64,000 nucleotides of DNA from Streptomyces sp. NBC_00258 (GCF_036182465.1 NZ_CP108081.1:11470001-11534000), one strand, 5' to 3'; shown: positions 1 to 8,515, counted from the first letter of the stretch. Translations and numbers: made by a program. The notes: a model not told the origin generated them from the sequence alone.

Positions 1-108
1 CTCCGCCACCGCCCCTTCCGCCTCCGTGTCGCTCATGGGCCAGGTGCCCAGACCGATCGCCGGGAACCTGGTGCCGTCGTTGAGCGTGTGTACCGGAATG
101 CTGATCAC
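1..108 (-). CDS. Aldo/keto reductase, N-terminal 36 residues only (runs off window)
   Basis: The minus strand reads from a GTG at 108 as a typical start of a 2,5-diketo-gluconate reductase type aldo/keto reductase. It contains LNDGTRFPAIGLGTWP, the first beta strand and loop of the TIM barrel, and continues beyond base 1. A purine-rich GAAGGGAAGG lies about 8 bases upstream and supports the GTG. The family reduces aldehydes and ketones with NADPH, but the catalytic Asp, Tyr, Lys and His lie outside the window, so the substrate cannot be guessed. It is divergent from the LacI-type regulator. A 51-base near copy of this start occurs at 44961-45011. Confidence 0.72.
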   Translation of the reverse strand, partial: MISIPVHTLNDGTRFPAIGLGTWPMSDTEAEGAVAE

Positions 109-198
109 TACCGGACCTTCCCTTCGACTGTGTCGTCCACCCAGCGTCACGGATAGGGTGAGCAGTGATCAAGCGGGCGGGCGGGGAACCGGCGGGGG

Positions 199-1281
199 AT
201 GAAGGCAGCGGACGGCATGGGCAGCAGCGAGGAGAAGCAGCCGGCAGGTCATGGACGCCCCACGTCCCGGGACGTCGCGCGGCTCGCCGGCGTGTCGCAC
301 ACCGCGGTCTCCTTCGTGTTCAACGGCCGGGCCGAGGGCAACCTCTCGCCCGCCACCCAGGAACGCATCCGCCAGGCCGCCGCCCAGCTCGGATACCGCC
401 CCGACCCCGTCGCACGCGGGCTGCGCCGCCGTCGTACGGCCGTGATCGGCCTGGTCACCGACGAGATCGCCTCCTCGCCCTTCGCCGGCCGGCTGCTGCG
501 CGGCGCGATGGACACCGCCTGGGACAACGAGCACCTCGTCCTGACCGTCGACTCCGGAGGCGACCGTGCCAAGGAGGACGCCGCGGTCGCCGAGCTCCTC
601 GACCGACGTGTGGACGGCATCATCTACGCCGCCTTCTCCCTGCGCCGCGTCCGCGTCCCCGAGGGCCTGCACCGCACCCACTCCGTCCTCGCCAACTGCA
701 TTCCCGAGGACGACTCGCTGCCTGCCGTCATCCCCGCCGAACGCGCCGGAGGCCGTACGGCCGCCCGCCTTCTCCTCGACGAGGGGCACCGCAGGATCGC
801 CCACGTCGGCGGCCTCGACGACATCGCCTCGGTCGAGCGGCTGCGCGGCTTGCGTGACGCGCTGCGCGTGGAGGGGATCACCGTTCCCAAGGAGTGGGTC
901 GTGCGGACCGGCGGCGAGATCTCCGCCGGCTACGAGGGAGCGCTGCGGCTGCTCGACGGCGTGCCCGCCGGCCGCCGCCCCACCGCGATCTTCTGCTACA
1001 ACGACCGTGTCGCCGCGGGCGCACTGCACGCCGCTGCCCGGCTCGGTATCACCGTCCCCGAAGAGCTGTCCGTGGTCGGGTACGACGACCAGGAGCACAT
1101 GGCCGCCTTCCTGTCCCCGCCCCTGACCACCGTCGCCCTCCCGCACTGGGCGATGGGCGAGGCGGCCACCCGGCTCCTCCTCGACGCCATCGAGACAGGC
1201 AAGACGCCGCCCGCGACAGTACGGCGCCTCGCCGGTCCGGTGATCAGCCGCTCGTCGGTGGGACCTGCTCCCATCCGATGA
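199..1281 (+). CDS. LacI-family transcriptional regulator, probably of the fructan locus
   Basis: This 360-residue protein has a LacI helix-turn-helix near its N terminus (TSRDVARLAGVSHTAVSFVF) and the hinge-type sequence IRQAAAQLGYRPDPVARGL. A periplasmic-binding-protein-like sugar domain follows, ending with the family pattern SVVGYDDQEHMAAF. Such proteins repress sugar genes until a sugar binds the C-terminal domain. The start is either ATG 199 or ATG 217; GAAGGC ten bases before 217 makes the shorter form plausible. A TAGGGT box at 154-159 would start transcription near 166. The gene converges on the GH32/ABC operon, and palindromes typical of LacI operators occur at 5859-5872 and 5944-5953, so control of the fructan genes is a reasonable inference. 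Confidence 0.88.
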   Translation: MKAADGMGSSEEKQPAGHGRPTSRDVARLAGVSHTAVSFVFNGRAEGNLSPATQERIRQAAAQLGYRPDPVARGLRRRRTAVIGLVTDEIASSPFAGRLLRGAMDTAWDNEHLVLTVDSGGDRAKEDAAVAELLDRRVDGIIYAAFSLRRVRVPEGLHRTHSVLANCIPEDDSLPAVIPAERAGGRTAARLLLDEGHRRIAHVGGLDDIASVERLRGLRDALRVEGITVPKEWVVRTGGEISAGYEGALRLLDGVPAGRRPTAIFCYNDRVAAGALHAAARLGITVPEELSVVGYDDQEHMAAFLSPPLTTVALPHWAMGEAATRLLLDAIETGKTPPATVRRLAGPVISRSSVGPAPIR

Positions 1282-2626
1282 CGGTGGCCCCGGCCCCGGT
1301 CACGACGAGCTCGGGCACGTCGTTGGGACGTCGGTAGATCCGTTCGGTGACGGTGGCGCGATCGTCGGCGAACAGCTCGAACAGGGAGCCGTCGACGAGG
1401 ATGCGCACCTCCCGCGCGGGCGCCCGCACGACCAGGGGCGCCGACCCCTCGCTCCGGGGCTGCGGCCAGTCGCTGCGATCCAGGGTCACGGTGCCTTCGT
1501 CCGGGTCGAGGCGGATCGTCAGCTCGGCGCCGGAGGCGGAGCGCAGCAGGCTGACGGTGGTCGGTGTGCTGGCGGTGACCGTCAGGTCGTACGACTGCGG
1601 CAGCGGGGTGCGTTCCGGTGCGGTGGTGAACGGCTCGGCCGCGCGCAGGAGTTGCAGCTCCGGAGCCGGTACGACGTTCAGCGCGCCGTCCGGATGGACG
1701 TCCACGACCCTCGGCGCGGTGAGGACACCGGCCCAGCCCGCGGCGTCCACCTCGCCCTGCTCACGGGCCTCCCAGGACCAGCCCCACATCAGGGCCCGGT
1801 TTGCCTCCTGGAGGACTGCGGGTGCGTAGAAGTCCCGCCCGTGGTCGAGTCGGCCGCCGGTGCGGGTCCCGAACCGCAGCCCACCGTCGCCGTCCGGCTC
1901 CAGACGGCCTGTCAGGAAGCCCGTGCCCATCGGGTCGCCGTCCCACAGTGACACCACGAGCACCCACTCCCCGCCCGCAGTCGCGAACAGCTGCGGGCAC
2001 TCCCAGCCCGCCGCCTTGTCGCCGAACACGTCCGTCGCCACAGGGTCGTTGCCGTCGAGCAGCACACCGGCCAACCGCCAGTGGGCCAGGTCGTCGCAGT
2101 CGTAGAGCAGGACCGACGGTGTGCCGTCGGAGTGGCCCGCCCCGATCAGTGCCCAGCGCCGCCCACCGCTGCGGAAGACGAACGGGTCGCGGAACATCAC
2201 GACGTCCAGGCCGGTCGGCGGGCCGGTCACGACCGGTGTGGGCAGGGGCTTCCAGTCGGTGAGGGTCTCGTCGTCCGGGACGACCGCCCGGGCCAGGCAG
2301 ATGGTGCCGAGGCCGGCGTGGTGGCGGTCGATACCGGTGTAGACGGCGGTCGGTATGCCGTCGTCGTCGACCACGCACCCGGACCAGCAGCCCGCCTCGT
2401 CGGGGCCGCCGGGTGTCGGGGTGAGCGCGATGGGGTGGTGTTCCCAGTGGGCGAGGTCGGGACTGGAGGCATGGCCCCAGTGGACGTTCGCGTGGCGCGG
2501 GGCATCGGGGTTGTGCTGGTAGAAGAGGTGGTAGCGGTCGCGCCAACGGAAGGGCCCGTTCGGGTCGTTGAGCCAGTGGGCGGGCGGACGGACCCGAAAA
2601 CGGGGGGCGTCGCGGTCGTGCTTCAA
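1244..2626 (-). CDS. GH32 intracellular beta-fructofuranosidase (sucrose/levanase-type)
   Basis: This 460-residue protein has no signal peptide and carries the three GH32 catalytic blocks: WLNDPNG with nucleophile Asp21, FRDP with transition-state Asp147, and WECP with acid/base Glu209. The C-terminal third fits the GH32 beta-sandwich. It should hydrolyse fructosyl bonds in sucrose or imported fructo-oligosaccharides inside the cell. The start is taken as a TTG at 2626 that overlaps the stop of the upstream permease; GGAG sits 7 bases before it, and the conserved domain begins about 10 residues later. The open frame continues upstream through the permease gene, but that part is antisense-style noise. 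It is the last gene of the importer operon, so hydrolysis is coupled to uptake. Its 3' end overlaps that of the LacI gene by 38 bp. Confidence 0.88.
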   Translation of the reverse strand: MKHDRDAPRFRVRPPAHWLNDPNGPFRWRDRYHLFYQHNPDAPRHANVHWGHASSPDLAHWEHHPIALTPTPGGPDEAGCWSGCVVDDDGIPTAVYTGIDRHHAGLGTICLARAVVPDDETLTDWKPLPTPVVTGPPTGLDVVMFRDPFVFRSGGRRWALIGAGHSDGTPSVLLYDCDDLAHWRLAGVLLDGNDPVATDVFGDKAAGWECPQLFATAGGEWVLVVSLWDGDPMGTGFLTGRLEPDGDGGLRFGTRTGGRLDHGRDFYAPAVLQEANRALMWGWSWEAREQGEVDAAGWAGVLTAPRVVDVHPDGALNVVPAPELQLLRAAEPFTTAPERTPLPQSYDLTVTASTPTTVSLLRSASGAELTIRLDPDEGTVTLDRSDWPQPRSEGSAPLVVRAPAREVRILVDGSLFELFADDRATVTERIYRRPNDVPELVVTGAGATVIGWEQVPPTSG

Positions 2627-3477
2627 CGGTTGACTCCTGCGGACGTGATGCCCTCGCGCAGAGGGCGCTGGCCGACGACGAACACGGCGACGGCGGGGAT
2701 CATGGAAAGGACGACACCGGCGAGGACGACCGAGATGGAGCCGGTGCCGAGATTGCCCTGGAGGGAGACGAGGCCCAGCGGCAGGGTGTAGTTCTGGCCG
2801 GAGGTCTCCAGGATCAGCGGCCGGAAGAACTCGTTCCAGTGGTAGTTGAAGGCCAGCACTCCGACGATCGCGAGGCCGGGCGCGGCCAGCGGGGCGTAGA
2901 CCGAGCGGAAGATCCGCCAGGGCCCGCAGCCGTCCAGCATCGCCGCCTCGCCCAGGTCCTTCGGCATGCCGAGGAAGTACTGGCGCATCAGGAAGGTGCC
3001 GAACGCGGTCGGAAACGCCGGGATGATCAGACCGAGCAGTGTGTCGGTCAGACTCATCGACTTGAGCACCAGGAACACCGGAACGATCGTGACCTGCAAG
3101 GGGACCATCATGGTCGCGAGGACCAGTGCGAACAGCGACTTCTTGAAACGGAACTCGAGACGGGCGAACGCGTAGCCGGCGAGACCCGCGGTGATCATCT
3201 GGCCGACCGCGATCAAAGCGGTCACGAGTGTGGAGTTGAGGGCGAGCAGCCACACATCGATCTGGTCGAAGACCCCGCGGTAGGACTCCACGGTCGGGCT
3301 GGTCGGAATGATCCTCGGCGGCAGGTCGAAGGACTCGGCCGGCGTGCGCAGCGAGGTGGAGACGGTCCAGATGACCGGACCGAGCGTCAGCAGGGCGCAC
3401 ACCGCCAGTGCGGTGATCCGCGCCCACGGAGCGAGCGAGTGGCGGGCCCGGCTCACGGTGGAAATCGCTTGGGTCAT
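2623..3477 (-). CDS. Sugar ABC transporter permease, MalG type
   Basis: This 284-residue inner-membrane protein has about six hydrophobic segments. Its MalG-type EAA loop (LGEAAMLDGCGPWRIF) is the contact site for the ATPase subunit. It pairs with the MalF-type permease 16 bp upstream to form the channel of a CUT1 carbohydrate importer. No ATPase gene is present in the operon; in Streptomyces such importers commonly share the multi-substrate ATPase MsiK encoded elsewhere. Its stop codon overlaps the TTG start of the GH32 gene, which suggests translational coupling. Confidence 0.92.
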   Translation of the reverse strand: MTQAISTVSRARHSLAPWARITALAVCALLTLGPVIWTVSTSLRTPAESFDLPPRIIPTSPTVESYRGVFDQIDVWLLALNSTLVTALIAVGQMITAGLAGYAFARLEFRFKKSLFALVLATMMVPLQVTIVPVFLVLKSMSLTDTLLGLIIPAFPTAFGTFLMRQYFLGMPKDLGEAAMLDGCGPWRIFRSVYAPLAAPGLAIVGVLAFNYHWNEFFRPLILETSGQNYTLPLGLVSLQGNLGTGSISVVLAGVVLSMIPAVAVFVVGQRPLREGITSAGVNR

Positions 3478-3493
3478 AGGGGGTTCACCCGGC

Positions 3494-4444
3494 TCACTGG
3501 TAGTGGACGAAACGCCGGCTGAGCCGGAACTGGAGGGCGGTGACCGCCATGATCAGAACGAACAGCAGCACGCCCACCGCGGACGCCTCGCCGAAGCGGA
3601 GCTGCTCGAACGCGCTCTCGTAGATGACCATCACGACGGTGCGGGTGGAGTCGCCGGGTCCGCCGTTGGTGAGGACGTACGGCTGCTCGAAGACCTGCAG
3701 GGCGTTGATGATGCCGACCACCGACGCGACCAGCAGGGTGGGTGACAGCAGCGGCAGGGTGACGTTGAGGTGCTTGCGCAGACCGGTCGCGCCGTCGAGG
3801 GAGGCGGCCTCGTGGATCTCCTTGGGGATGTTGTTCAGGCCCCCGACGAAGAGCAGAAAGGAGAAGCCGAACTGCTGCCAGACGTAGACGAGTATGACCG
3901 CCGCCATCGCCGAGTTCTCGGAGGTGAGCCATGGCACCGGAGCGATGCCGATCAGCCCGAGCAGCCAGTTGACGACACCGAAGTCCTGGTTGAACAGGTA
4001 CTTCATCACCACCGAGATCGATGCGGCGGACAGCACCAGCGGGAAGAAGAACGCCGAACGGAACACCGAGCGCAGCCACACCGGCATCCGTCCGTTCACC
4101 GCGAGCGCCAGCACCAGCGCGATCAGCAGTTGGAGGGCGACCGCGAGCACCATGAACACGAGCGTGTTGCGGAAGGACACCAGGACGGTCGAATCGGTCA
4201 GCGTCTCGCGGTAGTTGGCGGCGCCCGCGAAGCTGGGGTCGTCGATCACGTTCCAGTGGAAGAGGCTGAGCACCACCGAGCCGACGATCGGGACGACCGT
4301 GAAGACGACGATGCCGACGATCGTCGGGGCCAGGAACAGCGTGGCCAGCAGGCGGGTGCCGCGGTCGCGGGCGGACGGCGGCGTGGCTGGCACGGGCGGG
4401 GGAGTCGCCGTCCTTGTCCGGGCGGGGGTCCGGGTGGTCGTCAT
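3494..4444 (-). CDS. Sugar ABC transporter permease, MalF type
   Basis: This 316-residue protein begins with a Pro/Thr/Arg-rich cytoplasmic stretch of about 30 residues. About six membrane segments follow, with the EAA loop IHEAASLDGATGLRKH near residue 215. It is the first permease of a CUT1 sugar importer, and its partner is the MalG-type protein encoded next. Its ATG overlaps the stop of the upstream binding-protein gene (ATGA at 4441-4444), a tight operon junction. The GH32 neighbours suggest fructose, sucrose or fructo-oligosaccharides as cargo; the permease sequence itself does not show this. Confidence 0.92.
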   Translation of the reverse strand: MTTTRTPARTRTATPPPVPATPPSARDRGTRLLATLFLAPTIVGIVVFTVVPIVGSVVLSLFHWNVIDDPSFAGAANYRETLTDSTVLVSFRNTLVFMVLAVALQLLIALVLALAVNGRMPVWLRSVFRSAFFFPLVLSAASISVVMKYLFNQDFGVVNWLLGLIGIAPVPWLTSENSAMAAVILVYVWQQFGFSFLLFVGGLNNIPKEIHEAASLDGATGLRKHLNVTLPLLSPTLLVASVVGIINALQVFEQPYVLTNGGPGDSTRTVVMVIYESAFEQLRFGEASAVGVLLFVLIMAVTALQFRLSRRFVHYQ

Positions 4445-5850
4445 ACGTCACGCTCCATGGCCTTCTCCAGATCGCCCTGCATCCGGCGCAGGGCGGGACC
4501 CACCGAGCGCCGGGCGGAGAGCGCGGTTCCGGTGTGCTTGAGCAGCACCTGCTCGACCTCGGCGACCTGCGGCGGGGCGGGGATCGGCCCGGTGTCGGGG
4601 AACTTGTCGAGGGTGTCGTAGAAGGTCTGCCAGTGGTTCGGGCCGGTCTCCCGGTAGCGGTCGGCGGTCAGCATCGAACGGCGGGCCGGGGTGGTCTGGT
4701 TGGTCTTGAACAGCCGCATCAGGGTGTCCCTCCGGGCGGCGTACTTGATGAACTCCCAGGCCTCCTCCTGCCGCTTCGACGTGCGCAGCAGGGCGTAGCC
4801 GGCGGCGCCGAACTGCATGCGCTGGGTGCGCCAGCGCGGGAAGTACTGCACGTCGTAGTCGTCGCCCTGCATGCCCGCGAGATGCAGACCGCCCGCCCAG
4901 AAGCCGCCGGCCGGCGTGACGCCGACCCGGCCGGTGGAGAACACGCCGACGAGGTTCTGGCCGTTGCCGCCCTCGGGGCGGGTGCACAGGTCCTCCTGGA
5001 TGAGGGAGGCGAGGTAGTCGTAGACCTCCTCCACGCGGTCGTGTGTGGCCTGCGGGGCCGTCCACCGGAAGCCGCCCCCGCGGCCCTGCCGTTCGGCGGC
5101 CGGGTAGAAGGAGTCCCACAGCCAGGCACCGCCGGGCGCCTTGGTCTCGGTGAGCAGGTTCGTGTCGTTGGCGAAGAGCCAGGGCACCACACCGCCCCAC
5201 AGGCGGTTGGTCCAGAAGTACGGGGTGAACCGGCTGCCGCTGGACTTCTTCATGTCCCGCAGCAGCGCGGTGAAGTCGTCACGGGTCCAGTCGGCCGCGG
5301 GGAAGCTGGCGCCCGCCCGCTTCAGCACCTGGTTGTTGAGGTACATGTCGGCCGCGTTGAATTCGACCGGCAGCTGGTAGAGGCTGCCCTCGTACATCAT
5401 CGACTCCACCAGTGAGGGGTGGACGTCGGCGAAGTACTCGCGCAGTTCGGCCGCGTCCCGCTTCACCCACTGGTCCAGCGCGACGCCGAGGCGCTGGGCG
5501 AAGAGCTGAACGCCCTCGGTGGCGACATAGACGAGGTCGGGGGCGGTGCCCGCCGCGATCTGGGTGAGGATCTTCGCGAAGAAGTCCGACCAGTCGACGG
5601 CCTGCACCGCGTTGATCCGGAGCTTGATGTCGGGGTGCACCTCGCCGAAGCCTTCGGTGAGGGTGCGGATGGCCTCTGGTCCGTAGGCGGGGCCGAGGGT
5701 GGCGACGACGAGGGAACCGTCGTCGCGGCCGGGGATGTCGGCTCCGGTGAGCCGGTCCCAGCTCGCTGCGGTGCCGGTCAGGGCGGCGGCACCCGCGCCG
5801 TAGGCGCCGTACCGCAGCAGCGTGCGGCGGGAGACGTGCGAGTCGGTCAT
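4441..5850 (-). CDS. Extracellular sugar-binding protein of ABC importer
   Basis: This family 1 extracellular solute-binding protein of about 469 residues captures sugar outside the membrane and delivers it to the two permeases. The N terminus carries a twin-arginine export signal (SRRTLLRYGAYGAGAA), and no lipobox cysteine is evident, which is slightly unusual for a Gram-positive binding protein. Internal features such as GTAPDLVYVATEG and LYQLPVEFNAADMYLNN fit the family. The start is ATG 5850, with an in-frame TTG at 5853 as alternative; the ribosome site is weak and overlaps the palindrome at 5859-5872. A repressor bound there could therefore block both transcription and translation. Confidence 0.9.
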   Translation of the reverse strand: MTDSHVSRRTLLRYGAYGAGAAALTGTAASWDRLTGADIPGRDDGSLVVATLGPAYGPEAIRTLTEGFGEVHPDIKLRINAVQAVDWSDFFAKILTQIAAGTAPDLVYVATEGVQLFAQRLGVALDQWVKRDAAELREYFADVHPSLVESMMYEGSLYQLPVEFNAADMYLNNQVLKRAGASFPAADWTRDDFTALLRDMKKSSGSRFTPYFWTNRLWGGVVPWLFANDTNLLTETKAPGGAWLWDSFYPAAERQGRGGGFRWTAPQATHDRVEEVYDYLASLIQEDLCTRPEGGNGQNLVGVFSTGRVGVTPAGGFWAGGLHLAGMQGDDYDVQYFPRWRTQRMQFGAAGYALLRTSKRQEEAWEFIKYAARRDTLMRLFKTNQTTPARRSMLTADRYRETGPNHWQTFYDTLDKFPDTGPIPAPPQVAEVEQVLLKHTGTALSARRSVGPALRRMQGDLEKAMERDV

Positions 5851-5858
5851 CAACGGGC

Positions 5859-5872
5859 CTAACTCGTGTTAG
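5859..5872. promoter_or_regulatory. Palindromic operator-like site upstream of binding-protein gene
   Basis: CTAACTCGTGTTAG is an inverted repeat (CTAAC/GTTAG) 9 bp upstream of the ATG of the binding-protein gene. A related TAACGAGTTA core lies at 5944-5953, whose complement reads TAACTCGTTA. LacI-family proteins bind such CG-centred palindromes, so the 199-1281 regulator is the candidate ligand by inference. Confidence 0.55.
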
Positions 5873-5891
5873 TTGAGGGTTGATGCCCCAG

Positions 5892-5921
5892 ATGATGGAA
5901 AGTGCACGACGGTGCTGTCAA
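5892..5921 (-). promoter_or_regulatory. Putative promoter of the sugar importer operon
   Basis: On the minus strand a perfect TTGACA (complement of 5916-5921) is followed after 18 bases by CATCAT (5892-5897). The operator-like palindrome at 5859-5872 lies between it and the start codon. The same stretch carries a perfect 9-bp inverted repeat, GTGCACGAC/GTCGTGCAC (5902-5910 and 5924-5932). Confidence 0.45.
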
Positions 5922-5935
5922 GAGTCGTGCACCCC

Positions 5936-5964
5936 TTGACCTTTAACGAGTTAGGTCGCAAAGT
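5936..5964 (+). promoter_or_regulatory. Putative promoter and operator of the secreted GH32 gene
   Basis: TTGACC at 5936-5941 is followed after 17 bases by a weak CAAAGT box at 5959-5964. The palindrome CTTTAACGAGTTAGG (5941-5955) fills the spacer between them. This is a classic position for repression by a LacI-type protein. A further palindromic GAGCTC pair occurs at 5989-6003. Confidence 0.45.
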
Positions 5965-6024
5965 CCTGACCCCATGAGCCGCCGTTCCGAGCTCAACGAG
6001 CTCAGTGACGAGAGGAAACGATGA

Positions 6025-7572
6025 GTGATGCGTGGGATGTCCAGGAGAGCGCTCTTCGCCGGATCGGCCGCGGGCGCGGCAGCCGTGCTGCTGCCGGCCG
6101 CGCCCCCGGCCGCCGCGAAACCCAAGTCCGCAGCTGATTGCGCCAGTTACCGCGCCGCGTACCACTTCACGGTCCCCGACCAGTGGATGAACGATCCGCA
6201 GCGACCGGTGTGGATCGACGGCGAGTACCACTACTACTACCTCTACAACGCTGACTACCTGACGGGCGGCACGACCGCGGGCACCGCCTGGCGGCTGGCC
6301 ACCAGCACCGACCTGGTCGCGTTCACCGACCGCGGGATCGCCGTGCCGAAGGACACCGCCAATGGCGACGTCTGGTCGGGCTCGGCGGTGGTCGACACCG
6401 ACAACACCGCCGGCTTCGGCGCGGGCGCGGTGATCGTCATCGCCACCATGGCGCCCGACGAGGTCACTCAGGCGCAGTACCTGTACTACTCCACCGACGG
6501 CGGCCGCACCTTCCGCAACCACGGCACCGACCCGGTGCTGGCCAACCCCGGCGTGCACGACTTCCGCGATCCCAAGGTCGTCCGTGACGAGGAACGCGGT
6601 CGCTGGGTGATGACCCTCGCCGAGAACAACAAGATCGGCTTCTACCACTCGGCGGACCTGAAGTCGTGGACGTACGTCGGCGGTTTCATCAAGGACGGCA
6701 TCGGCGTCCTGGAGTGCCCCGACCTGTTCCGCATCACCGCGGACGACGGCACGGCGAAGTGGGTGCTGGGCGCGAGCGCCAACGGCAAGGCGGCCGGGCT
6801 GCCCAACACGTACGCGTACTGGACCGGTTCCTTCGACGGCACCACGTTCACCGCCGACGCGAGCGATCCGAAGTGGCTCGACCACGGGTGGGACTGGTAC
6901 GGGGCCGTCACGTTCGAGAAGCACCGGGACGACGGTTCGGTGGATCCGTCCGTCCGGCACGCGATCGGCTGGCTCAACAACTGGGACTACGCCAACACCA
7001 CCCCCACCATCGACTGCGACGGTTTCAACGGCACCGACTCGATCGTCCGCGAGGTCACCCTGAAGCGGGCCTCGAACGGGACGTACTACCTGGCCTCGCG
7101 GCCGGTCCCCGCCCTGGACGACCACGTCTCGCGCACCGTGGACCTGGGCGACCTGGAGGTCGACGGCACCCGCGTCCTCGACTACACCGGCACGTCCTAC
7201 GAGGTGACGACCGAGATCACCTGGAACACGCTGACCGGCGCCGGCCTCCAGCTGCGCCGTTCCCCCGACGGAGGGCGGCACATCGACGCCGGGATCTACG
7301 ACGACTACGCGTTCGTCAACCGCCGCACCACCGTCAACCCCGACACCTCCGGCAGGTGGCAGGAGAGTCACAGCCCCTTTGACCCGTCGGCCCGCACGGT
7401 GCGGCTGCGGATCCTGGTCGACCGCACGTCCGTCGAGATGTTCGTCGACGACGGCCGGTACGTGCACTCGTCGCAGGCGTTCCCGTATCTGATCGACACG
7501 GGGCTCGCGCTGTTCTCGATCGGGGGTACGGCGGTGTTCCGGAACACAGTGATACGGGAGTTCACCGTGTGA
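6025..7572 (+). CDS. Secreted GH32 enzyme, levan fructotransferase/levanbiohydrolase-like
   Basis: This 515-residue exported GH32 protein has a Tat-type leader (SRRALFAGSAAGAAAVLLP) ending near residue 33. The nucleophile block reads WMNDPQRP (Asp57) in place of the common NDPNG. FRDP and ECPD supply the other acidic residues. The NDPQRP form with HYYYLYNADY after it resembles levan fructotransferases and levanbiose-releasing levanases as I recall them, more than invertases, so the likely role is cutting levan outside the cell. The start is GTG 6025 or ATG 6028, eight or eleven bases after AGGA; an ATG at 6021 is out of frame. It is divergent from the importer and shares the operator region, so secreted attack and uptake are probably co-induced. 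Confidence 0.85.
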   Translation: MMRGMSRRALFAGSAAGAAAVLLPAAPPAAAKPKSAADCASYRAAYHFTVPDQWMNDPQRPVWIDGEYHYYYLYNADYLTGGTTAGTAWRLATSTDLVAFTDRGIAVPKDTANGDVWSGSAVVDTDNTAGFGAGAVIVIATMAPDEVTQAQYLYYSTDGGRTFRNHGTDPVLANPGVHDFRDPKVVRDEERGRWVMTLAENNKIGFYHSADLKSWTYVGGFIKDGIGVLECPDLFRITADDGTAKWVLGASANGKAAGLPNTYAYWTGSFDGTTFTADASDPKWLDHGWDWYGAVTFEKHRDDGSVDPSVRHAIGWLNNWDYANTTPTIDCDGFNGTDSIVREVTLKRASNGTYYLASRPVPALDDHVSRTVDLGDLEVDGTRVLDYTGTSYEVTTEITWNTLTGAGLQLRRSPDGGRHIDAGIYDDYAFVNRRTTVNPDTSGRWQESHSPFDPSARTVRLRILVDRTSVEMFVDDGRYVHSSQAFPYLIDTGLALFSIGGTAVFRNTVIREFTV

Positions 7573-7775
7573 GATCCACGGACGGGCTGATCGCCAGGCT
7601 CGACGACCCCGACGCCCGGGTGCGGGCGGCAGCCCTGCACGCCTTTTCCTGTCTGCGGTGCAAGCCGGACGCGGATGCCTGCCGTCCCGACCGCGTCCGG
7701 CTGCTGCCGCGCGCCGTCCGTCCCCTGGAGGTATGGCTGGCCTGGGCGCTGTGCTTGCGCGAGGTGGTCGTCGTC
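7569..7775 (+). pseudogene. HEAT-repeat protein remnant
   Basis: Overlapping the end of the GH32 gene, the plus strand reads LIARLDDPDARVRAAALHAF followed by a cysteine-rich CLRCKPDADACRP segment and RVRLLPRAVRPL. This matches the start of Streptomyces HEAT-repeat proteins, in which a short Cys-rich insert follows the first repeat. After about 60 codons the frame loses that character and no further repeats appear. The piece is therefore a truncated or frameshifted leftover. From about 7775 to 7919 I see nothing else. Confidence 0.45.
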
Positions 7776-7919
7776 GGGGGGAGGGGCCATCGGCTGGCTG
7801 GCGGCGGTGCCGTAGCGACGACCGCATCCCTGCGGCCGGGTTCTCGGGCCGGCCGAGCCGGCTGGGGTATGTGCAGCGTTCGCACACGTGGCGCCGTCCG
7901 CTGTCCAGCGACGCCCGGC

Positions 7920-8432
7920 TCAGTCGTCGGCGTCGGCCATCGGCTGGGCGCGGGCCCCGGCGGGGGTGCACGTGATGTCGTAGGCGAGGTCGTCGACGCC
8001 GTCGGCGGTGGGCTCTGCCTCCAGGCGGGCAACCGGGGCCGGGCCGCGTTGTACGTCCTCGTCGATCGCGTATCCGTCGTCCGGGCTCCAGGAGAGGAGG
8101 TAGACGGTCCCGTCGGCACGGCATTCGACGGTTGCGGTACCGCCCGTGAAGCGGAGGGTTTCCCTGCCGGGTGGGGTGGAGACGTTCGGCGAGGACGGGG
8201 GCCGTGAGGAACTCGTCGGGCGCTGGTGGGAGCGGGAGCCGCTGGGCTCGGGGGAGGTGGAGCCGGTCGGTGTCGCCTGTGCCAAGGCGCGACGTACCGC
8301 CGCGTCGTCCAGCGCACGTCCGTGCGCGGGCGTGTCCGCGTCGGCGCTGGCGAGCTGCCACGCGGCCAGTCCGCCCGCGCCCGTACCGAGGGCCACCCAG
8401 GCCGCGGTCGCCAGGGCCCTGCGCCACTTCAC
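7920..8432 (-). CDS. Small membrane-anchored or exported protein of unknown function
   Basis: The predicted product is about 170 residues. An N-terminal hydrophobic segment (ALATAAWVALGTGAGGLAAW) is followed by a Ser/Pro/Arg-rich linker. The C-terminal domain contains TATVECRADGTVYLLSWSPD and YDITCTPAGAR; its two cysteines could pair outside the cell. I do not recognise a named family. The preferred start is GTG 8432, preceded by GGAGAGGTGG; an in-frame ATG at 8453 is the alternative. It is divergent from the OmpR-type response regulator and may report on or belong to that signalling unit, but nothing in the sequence proves this. Confidence 0.7.
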   Translation of the reverse strand: MKWRRALATAAWVALGTGAGGLAAWQLASADADTPAHGRALDDAAVRRALAQATPTGSTSPEPSGSRSHQRPTSSSRPPSSPNVSTPPGRETLRFTGGTATVECRADGTVYLLSWSPDDGYAIDEDVQRGPAPVARLEAEPTADGVDDLAYDITCTPAGARAQPMADADD

Positions 8433-8505
8433 GGAACCACCTCTCCACCTCATCGGGACGCCACCTCGGACTGGCAGGGAGACCTTCTCGCAGCCTTCCC
8501 TAACG

Positions 8506-8515
8506 CCCGGTTAAG
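8506..8515. promoter_or_regulatory. CCCGGTTAAG element upstream of response regulator
   Basis: This ten-base element recurs exactly at 12114-12123 upstream of the DUF4956/VTC operon, where a second GGTTAAG follows 22 bases later. A CTAAC half-site precedes it at 8500-8504. Sharing between the regulator's own promoter region and a neighbouring operon suggests the binding site of the OmpR-type regulator, by inference. Confidence 0.4.

Noticed and set aside
1244..3427. Single 727-codon frame suggesting a fused permease-GH32 protein
   Set aside because: The upstream 267 codons are the shadow of the MalG-type permease in another frame. A TTG with a good ribosome site at 2626 gives a normal GH32 protein, so there is no fusion.
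5869..8448. 859-codon minus-strand frame across the secreted GH32 gene
   Set aside because: Antisense to a clear GH32 gene with catalytic motifs; the translation is low-complexity and unlike any protein family.
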